64,000 nt of DNA from Ochotona curzoniae (lineage: Eukaryota > Chordata > Mammalia > Lagomorpha > Ochotonidae): NCBI RefSeq assembly GCF_017591425.1, contig NW_024466459.1:1984001-2048000 (forward strand). Reading direction: 5' to 3'. Below are positions 1-11,335 of this stretch, piece by piece; position 1 is the first letter of the stretch; each line of letters begins with the position of its first letter. The position numbers were made by a program, and so were the translations under genes. Below the pieces are notes generated by a model that saw only the letters and a program-made list of their open reading frames with translations, had not been told where the DNA came from and did not search any database.

Positions 1-136
1 AGATTGGCTCAGCTCCAGCCATTGCGGCCGCCTGGGGAGTGAATCATCAGACGGGAGATCTTCCTCTCTATCTCTCCTCTCTGTATATCTGCCTTTCCAA
101 TAAAAATAAAATAAATCTTTTAAAAAAATAAAAAAT
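1..136 (+). mobile_element. C-type SINE, 3' part, cut by window edge
   Basis: The right half of a lagomorph tRNA-derived C-SINE: the GGGGAGTGAATCATCAGACGG block, a pyrimidine-rich stretch and an AATAAAAATAAAATAAATC tail. The 5' half lies outside the window. Confidence 0.85.
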
Positions 137-139
137 AAA

Positions 140-358
140 TGAATCCCAGATTCTCTGTTTCTGATCCAGCTTTCTCTATACCCCTGGTGGTAGCAGGCGA
201 TAAGCCAAATGTTTGGCTGCCTGCTACTCATGTAGGAGACCCAAATGGAGTTAGTTCCCAGTCTGATCTTCCCGCCCTGTCTCTTGTGGGCATTTGGGGT
301 TTTAGCCAGCAAACAAAAGTTCTCTTTCTCTGTCTCTATTTTCCAAATTAAAAAAATT
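140..358 (+). mobile_element. old diverged C-type SINE
   Basis: Recognisable by the order GATCCAGCTTTCT, a GTAGGAGACCCAAATGGAGTT block and a C/T-rich tail ending in an A-rich run. It is strongly diverged from the young consensus. Confidence 0.5.
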
Positions 359-1090
359 ATACTAGTAAAATAAAAGTGTGAAGACATCTGCATTCTTTTC
401 TCTAGGAGAGCAGGAAACGCATTTGTCTTGTTTTCCGTTCTGTACTTGTAAATCACTTCTTCACCCAGGAATGCACAGCCCAGGCAGTGGGACACACACT
501 GAACAAAACAAAGCAGCTCTCTATTCTCAATGAGCTCAGTCTAATAAAGAGATGGATCATAAATAAATGAAGCCATAAATCTGTTGCTTACAAAGTGATG
601 CTCCTGTGAGAAGGCAGCAAGGAGACACCATTTATGAAGCAGGGAGTGAGTCCTCCCCAGACACCAAGTCAGCTGGCAGCGCGATTTAGGGTGTTCCCAC
701 TCGCAGAGCTACAAGAAACACATCTTCTGTTGCATATACATTTTTTTTTTAAAGAAAAACACAGAAGAGTCAGCGGATAAGAGTGATGGAGGCTGACATT
801 ACATACAGGTCAGGGAGAGGTGACCCCTTCAACAAGGGAAACTTCACCCAGAGGTTTGAGTTAGGTGACTGTGGAAGACAGAGCTGATGACGTGTCAGAG
901 AGCAGCAATGAGAAAGAAATGCAGCGCCAGGTGGGCTGAACAAACTTGGGGTGCAGCCAGAAATGGAGATTGGGAAGAAGGAGTGGAAGTGGCTTGATCA
1001 CAAGGAGCCTTTTGGATAAGGACTTACAGAAGCAGTTTACAGAAACATAAAATATGTGGAGAAAAAGACACAGATCCTAAGTGCATGACT
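359..1090. other. intergenic, no gene seen
   Basis: No spliced or single-exon gene is recognisable. Parts of 470-950 have the style of ancient mammalian interspersed repeats, but I cannot assign a family. Confidence 0.4.
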
Positions 1091-1094
1091 CAAC

Positions 1095-1545
1095 GAATGT
1101 GTACCAACAGGACCCACTGTGAACTACCATTAATACCAAGTGCCAGACCATTTCCAGCAACCCTGAAACCCACCTCATCACCTCCCAACTGCCCGTCTGA
1201 GCGCCACCATTACTTCTGCTCCCATTCTGTTGATCAATACTGCCAGTCTTGACCAACACACAAATGCAGTCACACAGGATTCCCCTTTGATGCCTGGCTT
1301 CATGCATTTCAATGTCATGATTGTAGGATTTGCCCCTATTGTATACAGTCCTTTTCTTCACATTGCTCTGCAGCACCACACCATATAACCATATCACACT
1401 GTATTTATCCATTGTACCATTGATCCACATTGGTTATTTCCAACGTGGAACTGTTCCAACCAGTGCTGCTATGAGAATTCTCACTGGATCTTTTGGGACA
1501 CCTGGACTGTGTACTTCAAAGGTGGGACAATTAGGGTTGAGTTTG
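1095..1545 (+). mobile_element. ancient LINE-1 (L1M-type) 3' fragment
   Basis: The order of phrases matches the 3' end of old mammalian L1s: a piece about a TGTATTTATCCATTGTACC step, then GGTTATTTCCAACGTGGAAC, then GTGCTGCTATGAGAATT. No reading frame survives. Confidence 0.6.
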
Positions 1546-2005
1546 GTTCCAGGGGACCCTACAAAACTATCTCCAGACTCTGCTTTTTACTGTGAGCAGG
1601 AAAGAAAATCCTTTGAAGACTTCACGTAGAGGAATCATATGATTTGCATCATGACAGGAATGCTCAGAGTTGACATTTGCTGAAGGGTCACTATGGGAAC
1701 TAAAACGCAAGCTGACCAATCCCAGTGCTAAAAGCCAGGGTCTCTCCTCTGGCCTGTGGGGCCACGTCTCCATGCCCACCTGACAGCTCCAGGTGCACAT
1801 CTAAGGGGCACCTACAGTGTTCACAAGCTTCTGATAATCTTCAGTGAGCCAAGTCTTCCTGTAAGAGTTCCCATCTTGACTAAGAGCAAATCCAGTCTTC
1901 CGTTTATCTGCACTGGAGACATAGCTACTATTAACATTTCTTCGTATTTTCTCACATCACATGTAGTCTATCAGCAGGTGAGTGCTAGCTTCAGAATATT
2001 CTAGA
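1546..2005. other. intergenic, nothing recognised
   Basis: Short unrelated open frames only; no splice-flanked conserved coding segment and no clear repeat. Confidence 0.4.
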
Positions 2006-2007
2006 AC

Positions 2008-2540
2008 TGGGTCGGGATTGTGGCTCAGCAGTTTCAGCTACCACCTGCAATAGCAGTATCCCATATGAGTGCTGATTTGAGTTCCCAGCTGTACCACTTC
2101 TTTTATTTTCTTTCTCTTTTTTTAAGATTTGATTCTATTTATTTGAAAGGCAAAGTTATAGAGAAAAAGAGGAAGAGACAGAAAAGTCTTGCAACTACTG
2201 GTTCACTCCCCAAAAGGCCACCAGGATTGGAACCGGCACCCATATGAAATGCCAGTATTACAAGCAGTAGCTGAACTTGCTACACCACAACCCTGGACCC
2301 CAGCTGTTCCCCCTCTGATCCAGCTCCCTGCTGATGCACATAAAGGAAAACAAATGAAAATGGTCCAGAAACTTGGGCCCCTATGGGAGACCTGGAGTTC
2401 CTGGCTCCTGGCTTCAGTTTAGCCCAGTCCTAGCTATTGGAGCATAAGCCAGTGAGTGGAAGATCTCTTTCTACTTCTTTAGCTCTCTTTCAAATAGATA
2501 AACAAATAAATAAATAAGTATTTTTTTAAAAAAAAAACAG
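2008..2540 (+). mobile_element. old C-type SINE split by a second SINE
   Basis: The head (GATTGTGGCTCAGCAG...) lies at 2008-2093 and the remainder (GATCCAGCTCCCTGCTGATGC ... AAATAAATAAATAAG) at 2299-2540. The two halves join in consensus order once the insert at about 2094-2298 is removed. Confidence 0.75.
2094..2298 (-). mobile_element. C-type SINE nested in an older SINE
   Basis: Minus-strand copy: a T-rich tail with AAGATTTGATTC, then CTGGTTCACTCCCC, then GGAACCGGCACCCATATG. CCCAGCTGT occurs on both sides (2085-2093 and 2299-2307), as expected for a target-site duplication. The central part of the element is missing. Confidence 0.75.
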
Positions 2541-2599
2541 TATTAAGGAATATTCTAGAATCACTGTCCCCTATCTCTAGCTCGTTTTCAAAAGCCTCT

Positions 2600-3290
2600 G
2601 TTGTTTCTCCCCTGAAGTGTGCATCATCCCCTGCTATGTGGTCTCCTTACTTTCACATCCTGCTGTCACCTTCTCTGGGTTCCAGTCAGCACAACTTCCT
2701 GAGGGGTTCTGCTAAGGCATAGATCAGACACTGTCGCTTCGCTATTAAAATCCCTCAGTGACTTCCTGTATCACACAGGGTGACAACCAAAGTCCACACG
2801 GCCACTCACAATCGGTGCCAAAATACTGCGCCTTTCACCTCTCGACCTTTGGTTCCTGTGACTCTCCTTGCATGCCAGCCCCACCAGCCCTTTACCAGCT
2901 CAGCAAACCATCCAGGCGCAAAGCCAACCCCAGGACCCTTGCTGTTCCCACTGACCGGGAGGCTCTGGCCGTTGGCTCACTCCCTTGCCTTCTGTAAGTT
3001 TTTCCTTCGCTTTCCTTTTCCCAACAATCTCTTCCCCAGCGACGCTGGTAAATATTTCACACTCGCCTCATCCCTGGCATTCCTGTTTGCTTTCCCAGCT
3101 TTGTCCTCAGCACTTACTGTATGCCACTATCTTCCATGCTGTAACGCTTGATTTTTTTGAAATCTCACTTGTCATCTGTCCCTCCCAGAAGGAGAGTTGC
3201 TAGGAGAACATCGATTCTAGAACAAGGCTTGGCACATAGTAGGCATTTGATACAAAGTTATTGAAGGAACGAATGATGAACTCTTGCCCT
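2600..3290 (+). mobile_element. LINE-2 (L2) 3' fragment
   Basis: Old L2 wording in order: TTAAAATCCCTCAGTGACTT with a 'CAACCAAAGTCCACAC' step, the CCCTTGCTGTTCCCA block, and the terminal GGCTTGGCACATAGTAGGCA followed by a GAAGGAACGAATGA run. It carries no intact ORF. Confidence 0.7.
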
Positions 3291-4245
3291 AGATCTTTTC
3301 CTGATTACCTGTGCCCCCAAGAAGCTGGGGATGAGACAGTGGAGATTTCTAAGCACCTCCTGCGAACAGGACTTGCCAACAGAAACATGCTCTCCCTTCC
3401 TGGCGTTCAGGGAGCTGGGAAAAGCGGAGCTGCCGATGGATATCTGGGACTGGGAAGGAAGATGGGATTAGGTTCTAGAAATGAGAGGAAGGACGTCTCC
3501 GCCCGTCTGCTCGGGGGCTGTGATCTGCCTGTCTGGCTTACTGCCTGCTCCCAGAAACAGGATGTGTCCAGAGAGGAAGTGACTGTTGACGTGGAGTAGG
3601 GGGGAGGGGAATGCCCTGTGCCTGAGACAGAACACTTGAGGCAAGTCACTCCAGAGCCTTCCAAGGGACCATTCCTGTGGGATGAGTAAAATCCGCCCCA
3701 CGGTCCCACTGTGACTCACTGTACATGGCAGGGAATCCACGGCCCGCGCCTTCATCCAGGGGACAGGTGCTTCCTCCCTTGGAGTTCCCAGCTTGGGTGG
3801 CTGGCTGCCCGCGCCAGCCCCACAGCCAGCACATGGAATCAAGCTGCATCTGAACTAGCATCTTCTCAGGGACCCAGGGGTGAGGCATTCTGCTCTTGGC
3901 AAATCAGCAGGTGTTGGCACTGTGTTGGCCCCAGCAGGCAGGCACAGCCAGGTGCTTGAAAGAGGAGGAAGGACCTGAGTCCAAGGTTTCACAGGAACCT
4001 CCAGGGCCAGTGGCTCTGTGAAAAGACATTTTACCAACCACTGATCTGGGTCCTGTAGGAATCCCACTTTCTGTGCCTTCCCCAGAAATGAGCCCGGAAG
4101 TGAACCGGGCCTGGACACGCCCTGAAACCTTACTTTAGGCATCCTAACAGAGAGAAATCTCCCAGCCTGGGCCTCAGTTGTCTGACTTTGTAACCAGAAA
4201 GAAAGCATTTCTGCCAACAGAGCACAGTAGTGCCTTGACGAACTG
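3291..4245. other. intergenic, nothing recognised
   Basis: Overlapping open frames of 80-145 codons lie here on both strands, but they share no family motif and look like chance frames in GC-richer DNA. Confidence 0.4.
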
Positions 4246-4249
4246 CACA

Positions 4250-4530
4250 ATCTGGCCTCCGGTGAGCACTTGGCCCAGCAGCTGAGACGCATGAGCCCAC
4301 ACCTGCGTGGACCTGAGTTCTAGACCCCCTCCTGTCTCCAGCTTCCTGCTAATGCTAACCCTGGGAGGCAGCAGTGACGGTTCAAGCAATTGGCTTCCTA
4401 CTGCTCATGTGGGAGACCTGGGTTGAGCTTCCAGCTCCTGGCTTTGGCCTCAGCTAGCCTTGGCCATCGAGGGAACTTGGGAAGTGAGCCAGTGGATACG
4501 AGCTCTCTCTCTTTCTCTCAAATATATTAA
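4250..4530 (+). mobile_element. old C-type SINE
   Basis: TTCCTGCTAATGC, CATGTGGGAGACCTGGGTTGAG and CTCTCTCTTTCTCTCAAATA occur in SINE order. This is the older lagomorph subfamily with an AATGC spacer. Confidence 0.65.
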
Positions 4531-4572
4531 TCAATATATATAGTATATAGTATAATATATATACACACACTC
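4530..4572. repeat. AT-rich / (TA)n and short (AC)n simple repeat
   Basis: TATA-type dinucleotide run that grew in the tail of the preceding SINE, ending in ATACACACACAC. Confidence 0.8.
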
Positions 4573-4577
4573 TATAT

Positions 4578-4935
4578 ATGGGATGGATATGACAATACTT
4601 GCATCCCATATCAGAATGCCAATTTGAGTCTTGTTACATCACTTCTTCTTCTTTCAGCTTCCTGATAACGCATCCTGGGAGCAGCAGAGGATGGGTTGGG
4701 GACTTGAGCCCTTGTCACACGTGGAGACTCAAATGAGTTCTGGGCTCCTGGCTTTGGCTGGCCCAGCCTAGCTCTTACATGTATTTTGGGAGTGAACTAG
4801 CAGATGGAAGACCAGTCTCACCATGTTTCTGTCTGCATCTCTGTCTTCTTCCATTCCTCCCCCTCTTCTCTTCCCTCCTGGCAACATTGTCTTTCCATCT
4901 AAAATAAATAAATCCATCTAAAAATTAAAAACAAG
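4578..4935 (+). mobile_element. old C-type SINE
   Basis: CATCCCATATCAGAATGCC head, TTCCTGATAACGCATCCTGG middle, GGGAGTGAACTAGCAGATGG block and AAAATAAATAAATCC tail. Confidence 0.7.
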
Positions 4936-5862
4936 TAAATACATGTTGGATTCTGCTTGTTGGCCAAAGGGTGCTACTGTCACAAGACCCATAGCAGGAA
5001 TTCTGTGATGAAACCAACTTGACTATTTAAGGAAAGACCCACAGATGCAGTTCTCAGCATGGAAATGGGCAGAGGCATTGATTCAAGTTTCCAGAAGAGC
5101 AAAAGCAGCTAGAAAATTCCACCAACACTCTGCATCGCCATCACAATCTCCAAGAGAGACTGGACCCTGTGTTCATGACGAAGTGCTGTGAGCAACTCCA
5201 AGCTTCCCATGTTATCACGAGCTTGAAAATGATGATCCAACCAGCCACTGTCTTCTCTTCTTCTTCTTTGAAAATCGAAACAAGCCTCTGGGAGCCTGCC
5301 TTTGAGTTGAAACACGACAGGAGGCTCACCCTGCGTACTTTTCACTATTCACAGAAAACAACCTGCGCTGGGAATTGCTAAGTGCCCTGCACCCCACCTT
5401 CTGTGCTTTGCCGTCAGTTGTGACTGTCTTGTCACATCAACATGTGTATAACTGTACCCTTCCTGTAAACCAGGAAACAAGGAGTCTTCCCTCAATGGAA
5501 AGCTTGGAGCAGTCTCGGGAAATGACCCAGGCATGGGTGTGGCTACAGAGGCCCCCCCCCAACTCCTCCTCTAGACTCTATTGACAATCCTACCGCACTT
5601 CCACCCTCTCCCATGATTAGCAGATACCAGTGCCTCTACTGATTTATGTCTGACGCCCCCTTCTGCAGGAAAGCCAGGAAGGACAAAAGGGGACTGCCTC
5701 CTGCTCTCTCAAGCTTCTCTCCTCACTGCGCTTTCTCCTCACCTTGCTCCAACCTCATGTTCTCTCTAGCATGAAGCCAGAGCAACCACTCCTCCAAGGA
5801 GACTCATTAACTATCCCAGTTTGCCTGGGACTGGGGAGTTTCCCCAGGAACTTGGGGTCTGA
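4936..5862. other. intergenic, nothing recognised
   Basis: No coding signature. A short C9 run lies near 5551. Confidence 0.4.
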
Positions 5863-5864
5863 AA

Positions 5865-6180
5865 ACCAGCACACGCCCAAGCAATGAAGACAACCCTTTG
5901 GATGTCCATATCCAGTACAAGAGTACCTAGGTTCAAATCCCCAATCCGCTTCCAATTCTAGCTTCCTTTTACTGCACATGGGAGGCGGAAGGAATGGTTG
6001 AAGTCCTTGAGTCCCTGCCTCCCATCTGGGAGACCTGGATTGAGTCACATGGGGTCTCAGGATCCTGGCTTCAGCTTGGCCCAGCCTTGCAGCCATGTGG
6101 GGGAAGGAACCAGGGGATGTAAGCTCTCCCTCTGTGTCTATGTCACTTGCCTTTCAAGTAAATAAATAAATCTTAGGAAA
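5865..6180 (+). mobile_element. old C-type SINE
   Basis: ATGTCCATATCCAGTACAAG head, CATCTGGGAGACCTGGATTGAG block, CTTGCCTTTCAAGTAAATAAATAAATC tail region. It is diverged. Confidence 0.65.
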
Positions 6181-6519
6181 ATAAAAAAGGAGGGAGGAAG
6201 AGTTCCGCCCTGTGTTTCCTGACTTTGTTAGCAGCTGGCGGGAGGTAAAAAGATCTGGGCTGTGGAGCTGACCAACCCTTAGTCCCTTGGGCTGTCACTT
6301 CACCCCAAGAAGCCTCAGCTTCTCCACTTGCAAGTGGGCAGGAGAGTAGAACCACGTTTAGCCCTAAGCAACCACAAACGTTGATAGCCTTGGAAAGGTG
6401 ACAGAGGAAGCAAATATGTGGAATTGGCAGAGGAGTCAGTCCTGCGGTCACCGACCCACAGCAGGTGTGAGGAGTAGCTAGACCCCACCATTTTGGGCCC
6501 TGCGCCACCTTGGATATCT

Positions 6520-7110
6520 GCTTCCCTTCCCATGGCTGAAAAATTTCGGGCCATTTTGGCTGCTCACCAATCCACTGTAACCTGTAAACCCACCCTCTCA
6601 CACCAATATGCTGTAACCTCAGGACACACACCAGACAATTCCATCTACCAATCCCTCGCAGCCCCTTCCCCTAATCTCCACCCACCTACCAATCCACTGT
6701 AGCTCCGACGATCTTATCCACCAATCCCTCATAGCCCCACAAAAGGTAGTCTGTGTTCCTTCGGTGCACTGTCCCCTCCTCTCCCCCTCCCCTTTTGTCT
6801 TGCCTCCCTGTTCCATTCCTCGCAGCCCCCTCTTGCCACCATGGCAGGAGACGTTTGCCTCGTCTCTCCCTCCCTCGGATCCTGTCCCTACCCAGCTGGA
6901 AAAAAAGGACCTCCTAGATACCTCACTGCACCTGGCACTTTGGCTTATTACGACAAGCTTATCCTGAAAAGGACTAACAGCTGCCCAAAAGGACTAACAG
7001 CTGGCAGCCCCCCCCCCGCCGACCCCTTCCCCAACCCAGCCCAGCCTCCACTCAATCTCTATGGAAGACTGAGTGGTCCAGAGCCTCTCAGACCATCCTG
7101 CCCAGTTGGA
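6520..7110 (+). repeat. CCAAT-rich region resembling a retroviral LTR
   Basis: Five CCAAT pentamers occur at 6567, 6603, 6648, 6689 and 6721, spaced 32-45 bp apart in a diverged tandem unit. They are followed by a C-rich stretch and, at about 6968-7003, a tandem AAAAGGACTAACAGCTG pair. Repeated CCAAT boxes upstream of a start region are typical of old gamma-type LTRs. No retroviral genes or paired LTR are visible, so this is tentative. Confidence 0.35.
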
Positions 7111-7475
7111 TCACGGAGTGTCCAGCCCAAAGTGCTGTGTGTTAACTTTAGGGGACCCAGAGGACGCCCTTTGTAGAATGCCCTGTTTATCCTGGCATCT
7201 TGCACCACAACGCCAATGTCTGAATGCTGAGACTCGGGAAGCCTACAGGGTTCTCTCATCATCAGAGGCCCAGGCCCAGCTCACGGGAATGGCATGCATC
7301 AGAGGCAGGAAGTCCCTGCCACGTCTGTCCCGGAAGCCACCAGACACTGTCACCTTTGTGTGGCCCGGCAGTGGTCTGGTGGAGCAGCGTCTGAGAAGCG
7401 AGGCCTGCACTCTCCACCACAGGAAGCCTGGCTCCTCGCCGCTCAAACAGGGACTCAGCTTGGGCCCCAGTCCTT

Positions 7476-7560
7476 CTCTTTCTTTCTTTCTTTCTTTTCT
7501 TTCTTTTCTTTCTTTTCTTTCTTTCTCTCTCTTTCTCTCCTTCCTTCCTTCCTTCTTTCC
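7476..7560. repeat. (TTTC)n / (TTCC)n microsatellite
   Basis: Imperfect TTTC and TTTTC units change to TTCC at the 3' end. The run creates long artificial Phe/Ser/Leu or Lys/Arg/Glu frames on the two strands. Confidence 0.95.
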
Positions 7561-8100
7561 CCCATCTGTCTCTCTCCTCCATTGGTTTCCCAAGGAAATT
7601 TTAAACAGGTACTACAAAATTAAGAAAAATCCAAACAGCAGGAAGCTTTCCCTCTGAGATCTGGTGTACCAAAGCCTGGGACAGTCCTGATGGCCTCAGG
7701 TGCCACCACTCCTCCCTCAGTTCCAGGGAAACGGGAGGGGAAGAGAGAGAAGCTGGCCGCTAGGCCACAAGCTCTAAGTCTGTCACAGCAGTCGGTGGGA
7801 GCCTCAGGCAGGAAGGACAGACAACCCTCCATGGACCTGCCAGTCATGGACTGGCCATGGAGCCTCCTGGAGGCCACTGTGTCCCACATATAGGTGGCCA
7901 CAGGAGTCCTTGAAGGCAGAAGCAAACCCGAAAGGGAAGGTAAGAGAAGAACAAGAGAGTGAGTGATGGGAACAGAAGGGGAGAGGCAAGGTAGAAGCAG
8001 ACCCTGCTTCCTCGGGGCAGAGGGCGGTGACATGTTCTACCATGTCCTACGGTGACATGGGGGACACTGCTGAGAAGTTTAGTTATGATGGCTCCTCGCA
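7561..8100. other. intergenic, nothing recognised
   Basis: Only chance open frames; no repeat family or conserved coding block was recognised. Confidence 0.4.
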
Positions 8101-8104
8101 TCCT

Positions 8105-8220
8105 CAGTCTTTTACACATAGGAAGCCTAAGTGAGGTCAAATTCTGCCCCGTAGGAATTAGCTGAGTCAGGGAGGATTCGAACCCAGGACTGCTTGACTG
8201 TCATCCAGCTCTGTACTTCT
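8105..8220 (+). mobile_element. MIR-type SINE fragment
   Basis: Contains GGATTCGAACCCAGGACTG followed by a CATCCAGCTCTGTACT end, the usual order in mammalian MIR elements. Confidence 0.6.
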
Positions 8221-8415
8221 TGAACTGTAGGCTGCCTACCTGGGGGCCACACTGGACCCACACATGTTTTTGGTTTTCAAAATCATCTTCATGCACAAGA
8301 AGTGTTAAAGAATCAAGTGAAATCAGTATGTCCTGACATGGTATAGTACGTAGGAAATGGATATTATTGCTTATCAAGAACCAAAATAAAGGTGACTTAC
8401 ACAAGTTTCTGCTAG

Positions 8416-8470
8416 CAATTCTTTTCTTTCTCTTTGCTCTTTCAATTCTTTTCTTTCTCTTTGCTTTTTA
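8416..8470. repeat. tandem duplication of a 28 bp unit
   Basis: Two adjacent copies of AATTCTTTTCTTTCTCTTTG plus a short T-rich spacer, at the A-tail side of the following minus-strand SINE. Confidence 0.85.
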
Positions 8471-8782
8471 AATTTGAGAAGTAGAACAGAGAGAGACATA
8501 GAGAAAGAGCGGTAACTACTACCTGTTGGCTGACCACTCCCTCCACCACCACCAGGTGCCCACAGCAATCCCCAACTGGGGCCAACACCAAGGCCAAGGT
8601 CTCCCATATGGGCTGCCAGAACCCAGTCACTGGAACATCTCCAATTCCTCCCAACATCCACATAGCAGGAAGTTGGAGTCAGGAGTGGAGCTGGGCACTG
8701 GACCCAAGCACTCAGAGGTGGAATGCAGGAGACTCAACCAGTAGTTTAACCACCAGGCCAAACACCTGCCCCTGTGAGCAAT
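8470..8782 (-). mobile_element. old C-type SINE (minus)
   Basis: Reverse-oriented: a GAGAGAGACATAGAGAAAG stretch, GACCACTCCCTCCACC, AGGAAGTTGGAGTCAGGAG, then the reverse head ACCACCAGGCCAAACACC. It belongs to an older subfamily. Confidence 0.7.
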
Positions 8783-9395
8783 CTGCACTTGCTGGGCACT
8801 CAGGCTCCTCATGCTGTAACGTTCATCCATTGTGAGGCAGTAGTTCAAGTTCAAGATGGTTCTCATCCACCATGACCCAATGCCAGACAGTTCTAGGCCA
8901 CCTGATGACATTTTTACGAGTCAATGGACTCCGATTTTTGCACATTATGATGCACATAAGTTCTCCTTTTGCACGCAAGGGAAAAGAACCACACCACTCC
9001 TGTCTGGGGACCCCTGCTGGCTCTGTTCCCACCGGACTGTCTGAGGCCTGGGGTAGTCAGCCTTTCATGTTCACATGTAGTCTGCTTGCTCTTTGATGTG
9101 GCTGTTACCACCACGATCTAGTCTATAGAATGTGAGCAGAAATGACGCGTACCACTCTCAGACTGCACCCTAAAAGGAAATGTAAGTCTCCCCCTCCCTT
9201 TTACCCCCTTCCTGCTGGCTGATACCTAACAGACAACCCCTGGCTGCCAGTGGTTTCATCTGCAACTCATTTGACTTTCTGATGGTGCTAAAGTGTTATG
9301 TATCCTGCAGAAAGTACACTTTTAAGACTACACGAGGTAGTCCACACCCCGTTACAAAAGAGGCTTTGGGTTCGGCATTAGCTGTGAAGTGACAT
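8783..9395. other. intergenic, nothing recognised
   Basis: No gene or clear repeat seen. Confidence 0.35.
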
Positions 9396-9399
9396 TTTG

Positions 9400-9790
9400 G
9401 AGACCCAAACACATTGTCACCTACTGACAAGAACTGGAAGCTCCTCTGGTGCAAACGGAATCGGGACTCAAGTGCCACGTGTTTCTTTCCCTAGTCCCAA
9501 AAGCTTGCATGTAAAACACATGCTTAGAGTGGAAGGCGAAGGAGTGGTTCCCTATAGCCCAGCCAACACGTCTACATCCTATATCCCAAGCCCTGAGCGC
9601 TGGAAGAAGGCTAGAAAATATATTCTCCTTGACAGAATCCAGCAGGAAACAGTGCTGGTGATGCCTAGACTTGAGCTCAGCGAGACCCATCGCAGGCTCT
9701 CCTAAGCGTAAGACAAGGAGCAGCTGTTGTATCCATCCCCTTAGTTTATGTGACAATTTGTTACAACAACCAGAGACTATTGCAACATTT
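9400..9790 (+). mobile_element. MLT1-like MaLR LTR fragment
   Basis: The end phrase CAGCTGTTGTATCC ... GTGACAATTTGTTACAACAA ... GAGACTATTGCAACA follows the known MLT1 3' wording (TTTGTTATAGCAGCC...ACTAAGAC). Only the last 80 bp are convincing; the 5' limit is a guess. Confidence 0.45.
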
Positions 9791-9909
9791 GGCAAAGGGC
9801 AGATTTGCCAAGTTGGGTCCCCAACCCATGGAGAGGGGATATAATGGCAGGAACATTAAATGGAAACCATGGATCCTTTTCTCATGTCACACCAAGAACA
9901 CCAACCCAC

Positions 9910-10238
9910 ATCTGGCACAGTAGCATAGTGACTAAGGTCCTCACCTTACATGCGCCAGGATCCCATATGGACACCGGATCTAATCCCCATTTCCCATCCG
10001 GCTCCCTGCTTGTGGCCTGGGAAAGCAGTTGAGGACGGCCCAAGGCCTTGGAACCCTGCACCCATGTGGGAGACCCTGAAGAATTCCTGGCTCCTGGCTT
10101 CGGATCGGCACAGCACCAACCGTTGCACTCGCTTGGGGAGTGAATCATCGGATGCAAGATCTTCCTCTCTGCCTCTCCTCCTCTCTGTAGATCTGCCTTT
10201 CCAATAAAAATAAATAAATCTTAAAAAAAAAAAAAAGA
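9910..10238 (+). mobile_element. C-type SINE
   Basis: Nearly full length: GGCACAGTAGCATAGTGAC head, CCAGGATCCCATATGGACAC, GAGTGAATCATCGGATGC and CAATAAAAATAAATAAATC plus an A15 tail. Confidence 0.9.
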
Positions 10239-10347
10239 AAAATGAAATGAGGCATCCATGCTAATAAAAACAATATTTACTTACAAAAGACATGGTATTC
10301 ATTTAGGAAGCTCCAAGAGAATGTTTGAACTAAATACTGATGTAAAA

Positions 10348-10675
10348 GAGTTTAGGGGGCAAGTGTTACAGCAAAGACAGGATGCTACTTCTGTCCCCGG
10401 CGTCCCACGTGAGAGCCCCAGTGAGCCCCAGTTACCCTGCTGTCCATCGAGCTCTCTGCAAATGCTCTTGGGAAGCCCACACACTAGAGTCACCTGCTTG
10501 GGAGACCTGGCTGAAATTCCTGCCTGCTGGCTCCTCACCCTCAGCCCTGGCTACCGTGGGCCTTTGGGGAGTGAACCAGCCAATCAAAGTTCTCTCTGTC
10601 TCTCTCCATCTCTTCCCTTCCTCCTCCCCGCCCCTTCCGTCAGGCAGTCGTTCAAATAAATAAGTCTCTCTGGGG
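10348..10675 (+). mobile_element. old C-type SINE
   Basis: GGGCAAGTGTTACAGCAAAG head, GGGAGACCTGGCTGAAATTCC block, GGGGAGTGAACCAGCCAATC and TTCAAATAAATAAGTC tail. Confidence 0.7.
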
Positions 10676-10759
10676 GAAGAGTTTACAAGGAAAGGTCGGG
10701 CCTTTTTCATACATTTTGTATAAAATCCACATAAAATAAGGACTCGAGTGCTAGTTTAC

Positions 10760-11335
10760 AACTCTCAGACCTGACTCCCCGATGTCTCTCTCACTCCGCC
10801 TTGCTGCACTAACGCTGCCCCTGTGTCCTGAACCCGTCGAGGACTTGTACTCTCTGACAGAAGTTGCTTTTCCCTCCACCTGGAATAGTCTTTCCTATTT
10901 TCCCTAGGTTTAATTATTATTTTTTAAAGATTTATTCATTTATTTATTTATTGTTACAAAGTCAGATATACAGAGAGGAGGAGAAACAAAGAGAAGGATG
11001 TTCCGATGATTCACTCCTCAGGCAGCCGCAATGCCTGGAGCTAAGCTGATTCGAAGCCAGGGAGCCTGGAGCCTCTTCCAGGTCTCCCACGCGGGTGCAG
11101 GGTCCCAAGGCTTTGGGCCATCTGTGATTGCTTTCCCAGGCCACAAGCAGGGAGCTGGACGGGAAGTGAGGTCGCCTGGATTAGAACCGGTGTCCATATG
11201 GGATCGCGGGAAGGCAAGGACTTTAGCCACTAGGCCACCACACTGGGCCCAGTTTGGTTCTTTATTGCATTTAAATCACATCTAAACATTGCCTACACTG
11301 TCCTTCCAACCTCTCAACCTAAAGAAATCACCCAG
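10760..11335 (+). mobile_element. L2 fragment interrupted by a SINE
   Basis: The TTTTCCCTCCACCTGGAATAG step at 10870-10890 is the L2 'CTGTTCCCTCTGCCTGGAATG' motif. After the SINE at 10918-11251 the text resumes with TTAAATCACATCTAAACATTG and TCCTTCCAACC, again in L2 order. Confidence 0.55.
10918..11251 (-). mobile_element. C-type SINE (minus) inside an L2 fragment
   Basis: Starts AAGATTTATTCATTTATTTA, then GATGATTCACTCCTCAGGC, CCCAGGCCACAAGCAGGGAG and ends GCCACCACACTGGGCCC. Full length. Confidence 0.9.

Noticed and set aside
1077..1629. Frames of about 100 codons on both strands
   Set aside because: They fall in an ancient L1 3' fragment that is not coding.
7073..7657. 194-codon plus frame and antisense Lys/Glu-rich frames
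   Set aside because: Most of the unusual composition is the (TTTC)n microsatellite.
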